Shown here piece by piece: positions 35,011 to 43,625 of a stretch of 64,000 nucleotides of DNA. Numbering within the stretch: position 1 is the stretch's first letter; each line of letters begins with the position of its first letter. Origin of the DNA: Flavobacterium sp. H122. Lineage in GTDB: Bacteria > Bacteroidota > Bacteroidia > Flavobacteriales > Flavobacteriaceae. The stretch lies in assembly GCF_004959765.1 (NCBI RefSeq), contig NZ_SJZD01000009.1, forward strand, positions 56,068 to 120,067. Reading direction: 5' to 3'. The position numbers were made by a program, and so were the translations under genes. Under the pieces are notes generated by a model. That model did no database searches, was not told where the DNA came from, and saw only the letters and a program-made list of their open reading frames with translations.

Positions 35011-36060
35011 ATGAAGTTATCAAATTTCAATTTTAATCTTCCGGCTGAATTACTGGCGGAATACCCTGCAGAAAATCGTGATGAATCTCGTTTAATGGTT
35101 GTTCACCGTAAAACTGGTGAAATTGAGCACAAATTGTTCAAAGATATTATCGAATATTTTGATGAAGGAGATGTAATGGTAGTGAATAACACTAAGGTAT
35201 TCCCAGCTCGTTTATATGGAAATAAAGAAAAAACCGGAGCTCGTATTGAAGTGTTCTTGTTAAGAGAATTAAATGCAGAGCAACGTCTTTGGGATGTTTT
35301 AGTAGATCCGGCACGTAAAATCCGTATTGGTAACAAATTATACTTTGGTGATGACGATTCATTAGTTGCAGAAGTAATTGACAATACTACATCACGTGGT
35401 AGAACATTACGTTTCTTATATGATGGTTCATATGAAGAATTCCGTCAAAAATTAGTGGACTTGGGAGAAACACCAATCCCTAAATATATCAACCGTGAAG
35501 TAAATGAAGATGACGCTGAGCGTTACCAAACAATTTATGCTAAAGAAGAAGGAGCTGTAGCAGCACCAACTGCCGGTTTGCATTTCTCTAAGCATTTGAT
35601 GAAACGTTTGGAAATTAAAGGAATCAACTTTGCTGAAGTAACGTTACACGTTGGTTTAGGTACTTTCAACCCGGTAGAAGTTGAAGATTTATCTAAACAC
35701 AAAATGGATTCTGAGGAAATTCGTATTGATCAGGAAGCTTGTGATGTTGTGAACAAAGCAAAAGCAAATAAAAAACGTGTTTGTGCTATTGGAACAACTA
35801 CAATGCGTGCTATGGAAAGTTCTGTTTCGTCAAATAGAACATTAAATTCATTTGACGGCTGGACAAACAAGTTTATCTTCCCTCCTTATGATTTTAGTGT
35901 GGCTGATTGTATGGTAACAAATTTCCACACACCTAAATCAACATTATTGATGATGATTTCAGCGTTTTGCGGTCATGATTTAATGATGAAAGCGTATAAA
36001 GAAGCTATCGAGCAAAAATACCGTTTCTATTCATACGGTGATGCGATGTTGATTTTGTAA
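35011..36060 (+). CDS. queA: S-adenosylmethionine:tRNA ribosyltransferase-isomerase
   Basis: It transfers the ribosyl part of SAM to preQ1 in tRNA on the way to queuosine. It has 349 residues, full length. It starts [26 protein letters not shown] and has [11 protein letters not shown] and ITxG-type [10 protein letters not shown] (about residues 260-275), with SFCG-like [10 protein letters not shown] near the C-terminus. It has its own promoter and a strong terminator. queE, another queuosine gene, is at 56373. Confidence 0.95.
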   Translation: MKLSNFNFNLPAELLAEYPAENRDESRLMVVHRKTGEIEHKLFKDIIEYFDEGDVMVVNNTKVFPARLYGNKEKTGARIEVFLLRELNAEQRLWDVLVDPARKIRIGNKLYFGDDDSLVAEVIDNTTSRGRTLRFLYDGSYEEFRQKLVDLGETPIPKYINREVNEDDAERYQTIYAKEEGAVAAPTAGLHFSKHLMKRLEIKGINFAEVTLHVGLGTFNPVEVEDLSKHKMDSEEIRIDQEACDVVNKAKANKKRVCAIGTTTMRAMESSVSSNRTLNSFDGWTNKFIFPPYDFSVADCMVTNFHTPKSTLLMMISAFCGHDLMMKAYKEAIEQKYRFYSYGDAMLIL

Positions 36061-36079
36061 TATTCAGATAAAATATAGG

Positions 36080-36108
36080 AAAGCGTCCGCCTAGGCGGAC
36101 GCTTTTTT
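36080..36108 (+). terminator. queA terminator
   Basis: A perfect 12-bp stem AAAGCGTCCGCC/GGCGGACGCTTT with a TA centre (36080-36105), and T-run, 20 bases after the queA stop. Confidence 0.92.
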
Positions 36109-36217
36109 TGTGCTCGGTTTTCAGTGAAAACTTAAAGATTTTCAGAAATTTTGTAAAATCAATTTGTTTGTCCGATATAACCGTTTTAAAAATGGATGTA
36201 AAACTTATAAATTCATT

Positions 36218-36406
36218 GGTACAAACAACTTTTCGGCCGATACAAGTAATTTTTCAGTCAGTACAAATGATTTTTAATTAGGTACAGATAACTTTTCAGT
36301 CGGTACAGTTGATTTTTCATCCGGTACAAATCATTTTTTATTTGATACAAACGATTTTTTACCTGGTAGAAAAGACTTTTTATTGGTAAATATAATTTTA
36401 GTCAAC
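36218..36406 (+). repeat. strict 21-bp degenerate tandem repeat (heptapeptide-coding pattern)
   Basis: Units of exactly 21 bases begin at 36218, 36239, 36260, 36281, 36302, 36323, 36344, 36365 and (degenerate) 36386. The pattern is GGTACAAAT-GATTTTTCA-NTC. Read in one frame each unit spells a seven-residue motif such as GTDNFSV, GTVDFSS, DTNDFLP. The only stop inside is TAA at 36275. There is no usable ATG ahead of the tract. The base sequence varies but no insertion or deletion breaks the period. The rest of the 36109-36542 gap holds short CCATTCA-type repeats (36444-36476) and no gene. Confidence 0.85.
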
Positions 36407-36542
36407 AAGATAATTCATCTGTCAGTAGTATTTTTTTTTAATACCATTCACCACTTACCATTCACCATTCACCATTAATAATTACCCCTTTGTCATTTTC
36501 TAACTTTTCAATACTTTTACTCCCCAAATAAATCAACCAAAA

Positions 36543-37826
36543 ATGACCTTTCAAAACACTTTAGATTTTGCACGCCAGCTTGATGCTCAGGATGAGTTAA
36601 AAGAGTATCGCAACGAGTTTATTTTTCCGCAGCATAACGGGAAAAATGTAGTTTATTTTACCGGGAACTCATTAGGATTACAGCCTAAACGTACTAAAAA
36701 GTATGTAGATGATATTATGAACGATTGGGCAAACCTGGCAGTAGAAGGTCACTTTTATGCGGAAAAACCTTGGTGGGATTATCAGGAACGTTTTGCACAG
36801 CCGTTAAGTAAAATTGTAGGGGCAAAACCAACAGAAGTTACCGTAATGAATACATTAACGGTGAATCTGCATTTGTTAATGGTGTCTTTTTATAAGCCCG
36901 AAGTTAAGCGTTATAAAATCATTTGTGAAGAGAAAGCATTCCCTTCTGACCAGTATATGTTTCAAAGTCAGGTGAAGTTTCATGGGTATGACCCCAAAGA
37001 TGCTATTGTTGAGATTAAACGCAGGGAAGGGGAGCACAATATCCGATTGGAAGATATTGTTGCCAAAATTAATGAAGTAGGTGATGAGTTGGCTTTGGTT
37101 TTATTCGGGGGTGTAAATTATTATACGGGTCAGGTTTTTGATATGAAAGCAATTACTGAAGCCGGTCATAAAGCAGGAGCAATAGTAGGTTTCGATTTAG
37201 CACATGCTGCCGGTAATATCGAATTGAAATTGAATGAGTGGAATGTCGATTTCGCGGCTTGGTGTTCGTATAAATACATGAATTCAGGGCCCGGAAATGC
37301 TTCGGGTTGTTTCGTGCATGAAAAACATCATTATGCTGATTTGAATCGTTTTGCAGGATGGTGGGGACATAACAAAGAACGCCGATTTAAAATGGAACCT
37401 GATTTTGATCCGGTACATGGTGCTGATGGATGGCAGGTGAGTAATTTACCGGTATTGTCATTGGCTCCGTATCTGGCATCAGCCGAAATGTTTGCTGAAG
37501 TGGGAATGGAGAAACTAATTAAAAAGCGCGATCAGATCACGTCTTATCTTGAATTTATTTTACACGAAATTGACAGCCAGATACCAGGAACTGAATTTGA
37601 AATTATTACACCCGAAAATCAAGAAGAAAGAGCTTGTCAATTGTCGGTTTTCTTACATGGACAAGGAAGAAGTCTTTTTGATTACCTAATGTCTAATGGA
37701 GTAATAACCGATTGGCGCGAACCAAATGTAATCCGCCTTGCACCAGTGCCTTTTTATACTTCGTATGAAGATATGTACAATTTTGGACAGATTTTGAAGG
37801 AAGGGATTTTGAATGCTTCTAGATAA
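36543..37826 (+). CDS. kynU: kynureninase
   Basis: This PLP enzyme cleaves kynurenine or 3-hydroxykynurenine to (hydroxy)anthranilate and alanine. It has 427 residues. YFTGNSLGLQPKR and FDLAHAAGN are family motifs. The PLP lysine is K244 in CSYKYMNSGPG. Kynurenine 3-monooxygenase is encoded at 42139, so the two probably serve tryptophan-derived NAD synthesis through 3-hydroxyanthranilate. Confidence 0.95.
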   Translation: MTFQNTLDFARQLDAQDELKEYRNEFIFPQHNGKNVVYFTGNSLGLQPKRTKKYVDDIMNDWANLAVEGHFYAEKPWWDYQERFAQPLSKIVGAKPTEVTVMNTLTVNLHLLMVSFYKPEVKRYKIICEEKAFPSDQYMFQSQVKFHGYDPKDAIVEIKRREGEHNIRLEDIVAKINEVGDELALVLFGGVNYYTGQVFDMKAITEAGHKAGAIVGFDLAHAAGNIELKLNEWNVDFAAWCSYKYMNSGPGNASGCFVHEKHHYADLNRFAGWWGHNKERRFKMEPDFDPVHGADGWQVSNLPVLSLAPYLASAEMFAEVGMEKLIKKRDQITSYLEFILHEIDSQIPGTEFEIITPENQEERACQLSVFLHGQGRSLFDYLMSNGVITDWREPNVIRLAPVPFYTSYEDMYNFGQILKEGILNASR

Positions 37827-37874
37827 TTCGAAACATCTAAAAATCCAATAATCTAATAATCAATAACTAAAGAA

Positions 37875-38228
37875 ATGCATAGATTCAAAGATTTGGAAAT
37901 CTGGAAATTGAGTAGAAGATTTTGTAGCTTGATTTATGTCGCTACAGAATGTTATCCTGAAAATGAAAAATTTGGATTAACTAATCAGTTGAGAAGAGCA
38001 TCAGTTTCAATACCTTCCAATATTGCAGAAGGAGCGTCTAGAAAATCAAATAAAGATTTTTTAAGATTTCTGGAAATTGCTGTAGGTTCCTGTTATGAGT
38101 TAGAGACACAATTGTTGTTGTCAAATGACTTGGGCTTTTTAGAAACTAAAAAATTAGAAGAATTACTTTTTGAATTAAATAAGATTGTGCAAATGACTTC
38201 AAAATTTATGACAACATTAAAATCTTGA
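37875..38228 (+). CDS. four-helix-bundle protein (S23/IVS family)
   Basis: A 117-residue protein of the family first found in 23S rRNA intervening sequences. It starts HRFKDLEIWKLSRRF and has LRRASVSIPSNIAEGASRKS, the family signature, and FLRFLEIAVGSCYELETQLLL. The function is unknown; homologs include the Avd accessory protein of retroelements, but none of the other retroelement parts are present. It is flanked by identical 14-base AATCTAATAATCAA repeats at 37850 and 38283, suggesting it inserted between kynU and the agmatinase gene. Confidence 0.88.
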   Translation: MHRFKDLEIWKLSRRFCSLIYVATECYPENEKFGLTNQLRRASVSIPSNIAEGASRKSNKDFLRFLEIAVGSCYELETQLLLSNDLGFLETKKLEELLFELNKIVQMTSKFMTTLKS

Positions 38229-38300
38229 AGACATGAATCTAAAGGTTTAATTTTCAAAAATCTAATAATCGAATTATCAAACAATCTAATAATCAAAGAT

Positions 38301-39386
38301 ATGACAAAACAACAAATTATAGACAATTTTGATCCATCACAACCAGGCTTAGCAGATGCTACGGTTTTTGGATTGCCTTTTTCTGCAGAAGATTCAGAAA
38401 TTATTGTAATTCCAGTGCCTTGGGAAGTAACAGTTAGTTATGGAGCTGGTGCTTCTGAAGGACCGGATGCTATTATGGATGCTTCGTTTCAGGTGGATTT
38501 GAATCATCAGGATTTCCCTGAATTATGGAAACTGGGGATCTATATGGATGATGCGCCTAAACACTGGAAAGTAAATTCAGATAAATATAAATCTTTGGCA
38601 CAACCAATCATTGAAGCATTGGAAGCTGGCGAGGATATCGAAACGTTTCCGGCATTGCAGTCGGATTTGGATAAAATCAATAAAGTTTGCCGTGAATTGC
38701 ATACCGAGGTAAAAGAAAAAGTGATTTCGTGGATGAGCAAAGGGAAAAAAGTGGTGCTTCTAGGAGGCGATCATTCGACTCCGCTGGGGTATTACGAAGC
38801 TTTAGCGACTAAATATGATAATTACGGAATTTTACATTTAGATGCACACATGGATTTACGTATTGCTTATGAGGGCTTTACGTATTCACATGCTTCTATC
38901 ATGTACAATACATTACAAATTCCACAGGTTTCTAAAATTGTTCAGGTAGGAATTCGTGATTTCTGTGAGCAGGAAGTGGAAGTGGTACAAAAATCTAATG
39001 GTCGTGTTTTAGTTCATACTGATGCCGATTTAAAAGCGGAAACTTTTGAAGGTAAAACATGGGCAGAACAATGCGACGCAATTATAGAATCATTACCGCA
39101 AAAAGTTTGTATTTCGTTTGATATCGACGGAATGTATCCTTGGTATTGCCCTAATACAGGAACTCCGGTTCCCGGTGGGTTCTCTTTTGAGCAGGCTACT
39201 TACTTATTCAATAAATTAGCATCCAGCGGAAAAGAAATAATCGGATTCGATTTAGTTGAAGTTGCACCGGGAGAAGATGATTGGGACGGGAATGTTGGTG
39301 CGCGTATGTTATTCCATATGTGTGGTATTTTAGCTAAAAATAACGGATTGAATACTGGTAAACGTATTCAGTTTCCAAGAAAATAA
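38301..39386 (+). CDS. agmatinase/arginase-family ureohydrolase
   Basis: A 361-residue binuclear Mn hydrolase. Metal ligands are in GGDHSTPLG, HLDAHMDL and SFDIDGMYP, with VPGGFSFEQ near the end. It is longer than typical agmatinase (about 300) because of an insert (about residues 75-140) ahead of the first metal motif. Agmatine is a reasonable substrate guess and speB the likely label, but its place in the kynurenine gene group leaves other amide or guanidino substrates open. A strong terminator follows. Confidence 0.88.
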   Translation: MTKQQIIDNFDPSQPGLADATVFGLPFSAEDSEIIVIPVPWEVTVSYGAGASEGPDAIMDASFQVDLNHQDFPELWKLGIYMDDAPKHWKVNSDKYKSLAQPIIEALEAGEDIETFPALQSDLDKINKVCRELHTEVKEKVISWMSKGKKVVLLGGDHSTPLGYYEALATKYDNYGILHLDAHMDLRIAYEGFTYSHASIMYNTLQIPQVSKIVQVGIRDFCEQEVEVVQKSNGRVLVHTDADLKAETFEGKTWAEQCDAIIESLPQKVCISFDIDGMYPWYCPNTGTPVPGGFSFEQATYLFNKLASSGKEIIGFDLVEVAPGEDDWDGNVGARMLFHMCGILAKNNGLNTGKRIQFPRK

Positions 39387-39401
39387 AATTAAAAAAATAG
39401 T

Positions 39402-39434
39402 AAACAAAGGCGGGCCAATGGTTCGCCTTTGTTT
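39402..39434 (+). terminator. terminator after the agmatinase gene
   Basis: An 11-bp stem AAACAAAGGCG/CGCCTTTGTTT with an 11-base loop, 15 bases after the stop. The T-run is short, so it relies on the A-U-rich stem base. Confidence 0.75.
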
Positions 39435-39530
39435 ATTATGGATATTTTGTAAGCATTCCTAAAAATGTTATGAAAAAGGTTTTTAAGATGTGGTATTTAC
39501 TTTGTAATCTAAACTATAAAGATAAATGTC

Positions 39531-39578
39531 ATGAAAAAGATTGCATTAATCATAAACGATAGTAAAAAGAAAGAATAG
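39531..39578 (+). CDS. possible 15-residue peptide in a short terminated transcript
   Basis: A small frame coding MKKIALIINDSKKKE lies in the 298-base gap before the penicillin acylase and is followed 27 bases later by a strong terminator. It could be a tiny peptide gene, a leader peptide or just part of a small RNA. Nothing in the downstream gene explains the codon content. Confidence 0.3.
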   Translation: MKKIALIINDSKKKE

Positions 39579-39604
39579 GAGCAAATTTGAACTTTGATCA
39601 GGAG

Positions 39605-39638
39605 AAGTGTACTTATGAAAATAAGTGCACTTTTTTTA
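39605..39638 (+). terminator. terminator ahead of the penicillin acylase gene
   Basis: AAGTGTACTTAT and ATAAGTGCACTT form a 12-bp stem (one T-G pair) with a GAAA tetraloop and a run of seven T. It ends about 47 bases before the acylase start, and a TAAATTTG -7 element for that gene follows at 39659-39666. Confidence 0.88.
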
Positions 39639-39684
39639 TGAAAAATGCTTTAATTGGTTAAATTTGAGAGTTAAATCTTTTCAA

Positions 39685-42066
39685 ATGAAAAAAATCAAAC
39701 GCTTTTATATCTTTTTATTGATTTTAATAACATTATTGGCAATTGGGATATATGCTTATCTGTATTATACGAAGCCTCAATATGAAGGAGAAGTCCAGAT
39801 TAAAAATATTAGTAAAGAAACCACAGTTTATTTTGATGAATACGGGATTCCTCATATTTATGCTGCTTCTGAAAATGATGCGCAGACTGTTTTAGGCTAT
39901 GTTCATGCTCAGGAACGTTTGTGGCAAATGGAATTGTTACGACGTATCGCACCGGGAAAACTTTCGGAAATATTTGGAAATAAAGCGTTAGATAACGATA
40001 AGCTGTTTTTGGCTTTGGGAATTGATGAAAATTCAGAACAGGCCATTGCAAAATTAGATAAAAACGGAAAGTCGTATCAGTTGGCTATGGCTTATCTGGA
40101 TGGAATAAATCAATATCTTGAAAATGGTAAAACACCTATTGAATTCACGTTGTTGGGAATCGAGAAAAAACCTTTCACGTTAAAAGATGTTTACAATATT
40201 TTTGGCTACATGGCTTTTAGTTTTGCCTGTGCTCAAAAAACTGATCCCATGTTTACCGATTTAAAGAATAAACTGGATGATGGATATTTAAAAGAATTAG
40301 GAGTTGACGGATCATACAATACAACAAAAATAAAAACTAATAATATTCAGAATCAACAATTTATAGAAGCTTCAAAAGCTGTAACCGATTTGTTGGATAA
40401 ATCACCTTTTCCTCCTTTTATAGGAAGTAATAGTTGGGTGATTGCTCCTAAAAAAACAGCAACAGGAAAGGTTCTTTTTGCAAATGACCCGCATATATCT
40501 TATTCACAGCCTGGAACCTGGTACGAAGCACACATTGTAACTCCGGAGCATGAAATGTATGGCTATTATCTGGCAGGAACTCCTTATCCATTGTTGGGAC
40601 ATAATCGTCAGTATGCGTATGGTTTAACTATGTTTGAAAATGATGACGCCGATTTTTATCAGGAAGAAGTCAACCCTTCAAATGCGAATCAGTATAAATC
40701 GACAAACGGTTATGCTGATTTTAAAGTAAGAACAAAAGAAATTAAAGTAAAAGACAGTACCACGGTTGTTTTAAAAATTAAAGAAACTAATCATGGAGCT
40801 GTGATGAATGGAATACTTCATGATTTTAATCCCAAACAGCCAGTCGCTTTCAAATGGATTTATACCCACGAGGAAAATAAAATTCTTGAAGCGGTTTATT
40901 CTTTAAGCCACTCTAAAGGCTTAAGTGATTTCCAAAAAGGTGTTTCTTATATTTCGGCACCAGGGTTAAATATAATGTATGGAGATGCAAAAAATAATAT
41001 CGCCTGGCAGACTTCGGGGAAATTGTATAAATTCCCAAAAGGAGTGAATCCTAATTATATTCTTAGCGGAACAAATGGTATTGATGATAAAGTGGAATAT
41101 CTCGATTTTTCTAAAAACCCTAAAGCGGTAAACCCACAGTGGAATTATGTGTATTCTGCTAATAATATGCCGCAGGCTATTGATGGCTATGAATATCCGG
41201 GTTATTATCTGCCTGAAGACAGGGCAAAACGAATTGCTGATTTATTGAAAGAAAAAAATAATTGGACAAAAGAAGATGTTTCTAAAATGATTTATGATAA
41301 TACTTCTTCGGTAAGTTCAAATGTGGCACACAATTTTGTTTCTTGGATTGACTCCAAAAATTTTTCCGAAACTGAAAGACAAGCGTTACAGCAATTAGCG
41401 AACTGGAACGGAAGCAACAATACTACAGATGTAGCCCCTACAATTTATAATAAACTGATCTATTTCTATTTTAAAAATACTTTTAAGGACGAAATGGGGG
41501 AAATTGCGTTTAAGCAGTTTATGAAAACCCATGCTATGAAACAATGTATCGACAATCAGTCTAAAGTTGAAAATTCATTGTGGTGGGATGATGTGAATAC
41601 AAAAAGGAAGAAAGAAAATCGTCGTGAAATTTTAACCAAATCATTTAAAGAAACTATCGCAAATCTTTCAGCACAATTAGGGGATGATGTGTCAGCCTGG
41701 AACTGGGGTAAAGTACACAAAGTGGAGTATAAGCATCCTATTGGTCAGGTAGCTTTACTACGTCCGTTGTTTAATGTCGGTGTTTTTGAAGCACCGGGAG
41801 CAAATGAGGTAATAAACAATGTAATGTATTATTATACTGATGAAGCTTCTTATGACATTTCGGCCGGACCATCAACGAGGAGGGTAATCGATTTCAGTGA
41901 TATTGAAAATTCATGGAGTATATTGCCAACAGGGCAATCAGGGAATCCTATGAGCAAACATTATAACGATCAGGCACAGATGTATATAGATGGTAAGTTC
42001 AGAAAGATGAAAATGAATAGAAAGGAAATTGAAGCCAGTTCAACAAAACTGGTTTTCAAACCTTAA
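39685..42066 (+). CDS. penicillin acylase-family amidohydrolase
   Basis: A 793-residue Ntn-hydrolase precursor. I chose the ATG at 39685 over one 60 bases upstream, because that one lies within the terminator and the -7 element TAAATTTG is at 39659. The N-terminus is a membrane anchor (about residues 8-27). The alpha chain has GIPHIYAASENDAQTVLGYVHAQ. The predicted self-cleavage site gives Ser248 of GSNSW as the beta-chain nucleophile. The beta chain has GLTMFENDDADFY and YSANNMPQAIDGYEYPGYYLPEDRAKRI. Substrate may be a quorum-signal lactone, a peptide or a beta-lactam; unknown. Confidence 0.9.
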   Translation: MKKIKRFYIFLLILITLLAIGIYAYLYYTKPQYEGEVQIKNISKETTVYFDEYGIPHIYAASENDAQTVLGYVHAQERLWQMELLRRIAPGKLSEIFGNKALDNDKLFLALGIDENSEQAIAKLDKNGKSYQLAMAYLDGINQYLENGKTPIEFTLLGIEKKPFTLKDVYNIFGYMAFSFACAQKTDPMFTDLKNKLDDGYLKELGVDGSYNTTKIKTNNIQNQQFIEASKAVTDLLDKSPFPPFIGSNSWVIAPKKTATGKVLFANDPHISYSQPGTWYEAHIVTPEHEMYGYYLAGTPYPLLGHNRQYAYGLTMFENDDADFYQEEVNPSNANQYKSTNGYADFKVRTKEIKVKDSTTVVLKIKETNHGAVMNGILHDFNPKQPVAFKWIYTHEENKILEAVYSLSHSKGLSDFQKGVSYISAPGLNIMYGDAKNNIAWQTSGKLYKFPKGVNPNYILSGTNGIDDKVEYLDFSKNPKAVNPQWNYVYSANNMPQAIDGYEYPGYYLPEDRAKRIADLLKEKNNWTKEDVSKMIYDNTSSVSSNVAHNFVSWIDSKNFSETERQALQQLANWNGSNNTTDVAPTIYNKLIYFYFKNTFKDEMGEIAFKQFMKTHAMKQCIDNQSKVENSLWWDDVNTKRKKENRREILTKSFKETIANLSAQLGDDVSAWNWGKVHKVEYKHPIGQVALLRPLFNVGVFEAPGANEVINNVMYYYTDEASYDISAGPSTRRVIDFSDIENSWSILPTGQSGNPMSKHYNDQAQMYIDGKFRKMKMNRKEIEASSTKLVFKP

Positions 42067-42138
42067 AAATATGACAGAAATCATTCGTGTATTCGTGGCT
42101 AAAACCATAAATTTGCACAACTGCTTATAAAATTATAA

Positions 42139-43491
42139 ATGCAAACTCCTCAAAAAATTGCTGTAATTGGTTCTGGATTAGTAGGAACATTGTTAGCAAT
42201 CTATTTAAAGAAAATGGGACATACGGTTCATGTTTTTGATCGTAGCCCAGATATTAGAACAGTTGAATTTTCGGGACGTTCCATAAATCTTGTAATGTCT
42301 AATCGTGGATGGAAGGCATTAGAAGATATTGGAATTGATGAAGAGATTCGTAAAATTGGAATTCCGGTAGATAAACGTGCCATTCATTTACAAGACGGAA
42401 AGTTAAATTACCAGAACTACGGTAAAGATGGTGAGGCAATTTTTTCTCTTTCACGCGGTGTTCTAAATCGTAAAATGATTGATTTAGCAGAAGAAGTTGG
42501 AGTTGAATTTAAATTTGAGCATAAAATTTGGGATGTTACTCTAGCTGATGCCACTTTGCATATAGGAGAAACCGAAAGAGGGGAGTGGACCGAATTAAAA
42601 TACGATAAGGTTTTTGGAGCCGATGGCGCTTTTTCAAGAATCCGCCACCGTATGCAGCGTCAAAGTATGTTTGACTACTCACAGGAGTTCATGAAAATTG
42701 GCTATAAAGAATTACACATTCCTGCTAATCCCGATGGTACGCATAAAATTGATAAAAACTCTTTGCATATCTGGCCACGGGGAAACTTCATGCTCATGGC
42801 CTTGGCTAATTTAGACGGAAGTTTTACTTGTACGCTTTTTATGCCGTTTGAAGGAGAAAATTCGTTTGAAGCGCTAAAAGAGGAAAAAGATCTGGTTGAT
42901 TTTTTTGCCGAATATTTTCCGGATACAAAAGAAGTAATCCCTGATTTGGTGCATGATTTCTTTAGAAATCCAACAAGTTATCTGGTAATGATGAAGTGTT
43001 TTCCTTGGACACACGAAAACAATATTGCATTGATTGGTGATGCTGCTCATGCGATTGTTCCTTTTTACGGTCAGGGAATGAACGTAGGTTTTGAAGATAT
43101 TACGGTGTTGGTCCAAATGATTGAAAAATATGGTGATGACTGGCAAAAAATCTTCGAAGAATACGGGAAATCACGCAAACCTAATGCTGATGCCATTGCA
43201 GAACTTTCTCTCAGAAATTTCATCGAAATGAGTACAAAAACGGCGGATGAAAAGTTTCTGCTTCAAAAGAAAATCGAAAAATGGTTTTCTGACAAACATC
43301 CGGAAAAGTGGCTGCCATTATACAGCCGGGTTACTTTTAGTACACAGCCATATTCTGAAGCTTTAGCCATAGGCGATTTCCAAAATAAAATCATGGAAGA
43401 AGTTATGGCAATTTCAGATATTGAAAACAAATGGGACAGCGAGGAAGTTGAAGAAAAGATAATCTCCCTTTTGAACTCAAAAGTACATTAA
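42139..43491 (+). CDS. kmo: kynurenine 3-monooxygenase
   Basis: This FAD enzyme hydroxylates kynurenine to 3-hydroxykynurenine. It has 450 residues: an N-terminal Rossmann loop GSGLVGTLLAIYL, GRSINLVMSNRGW, and the second FAD motif ALIGDAAHAIVPFYGQGMN near residue 300. It likely acts just before kynureninase. A TAAATTTG -7 element (42108-42115) suggests an own promoter 24 bases upstream, without a clear -33. Confidence 0.94.
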   Translation: MQTPQKIAVIGSGLVGTLLAIYLKKMGHTVHVFDRSPDIRTVEFSGRSINLVMSNRGWKALEDIGIDEEIRKIGIPVDKRAIHLQDGKLNYQNYGKDGEAIFSLSRGVLNRKMIDLAEEVGVEFKFEHKIWDVTLADATLHIGETERGEWTELKYDKVFGADGAFSRIRHRMQRQSMFDYSQEFMKIGYKELHIPANPDGTHKIDKNSLHIWPRGNFMLMALANLDGSFTCTLFMPFEGENSFEALKEEKDLVDFFAEYFPDTKEVIPDLVHDFFRNPTSYLVMMKCFPWTHENNIALIGDAAHAIVPFYGQGMNVGFEDITVLVQMIEKYGDDWQKIFEEYGKSRKPNADAIAELSLRNFIEMSTKTADEKFLLQKKIEKWFSDKHPEKWLPLYSRVTFSTQPYSEALAIGDFQNKIMEEVMAISDIENKWDSEEVEEKIISLLNSKVH

Positions 43492-43526
43492 AAATATCAG
43501 TTTAAAGTTTACTGCATTATACCATA

Positions 43527-43558
43527 GGCCCCGAATTTTGTTTTGGGGCTTTCTTTTT
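43527..43558 (+). terminator. kmo terminator
   Basis: GGCCCCGAA pairs with TTTTGGGGCT around a TTTTG-type loop and is followed by TTCTTTTT. It begins about 36 bases after the kmo stop. Confidence 0.75.
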
Positions 43559-43591
43559 GGCTATGAAAATAAGAAAATTCTTAAAATAGAT

Positions 43592-43599
43592 TATATTTG
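43592..43599 (+). promoter_or_regulatory. -7 element before the DUF2339 gene
   Basis: TATATTTG, a perfect TAnnTTTG match, 27 bases upstream of the start codon. Confidence 0.6.
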
Positions 43600-43625
43600 G
43601 CACTCAAACTAAACTAAAATCATTC

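Noticed and set aside
36218..36406. CRISPR array as an explanation of the 21-bp tract
   Set aside because: Units are directly tandem without spacers, degenerate, and no cas gene is nearby.
37875..38228. Possible diversity-generating retroelement, from the Avd-like four-helix protein
   Set aside because: No reverse transcriptase, template repeat or variable repeat is found in the window.
39625..39685. Upstream ATG for the penicillin acylase gene
   Set aside because: It lies inside the right arm and T-run region of a strong terminator and ahead of the -7 element, and would put polar residues before the membrane anchor.
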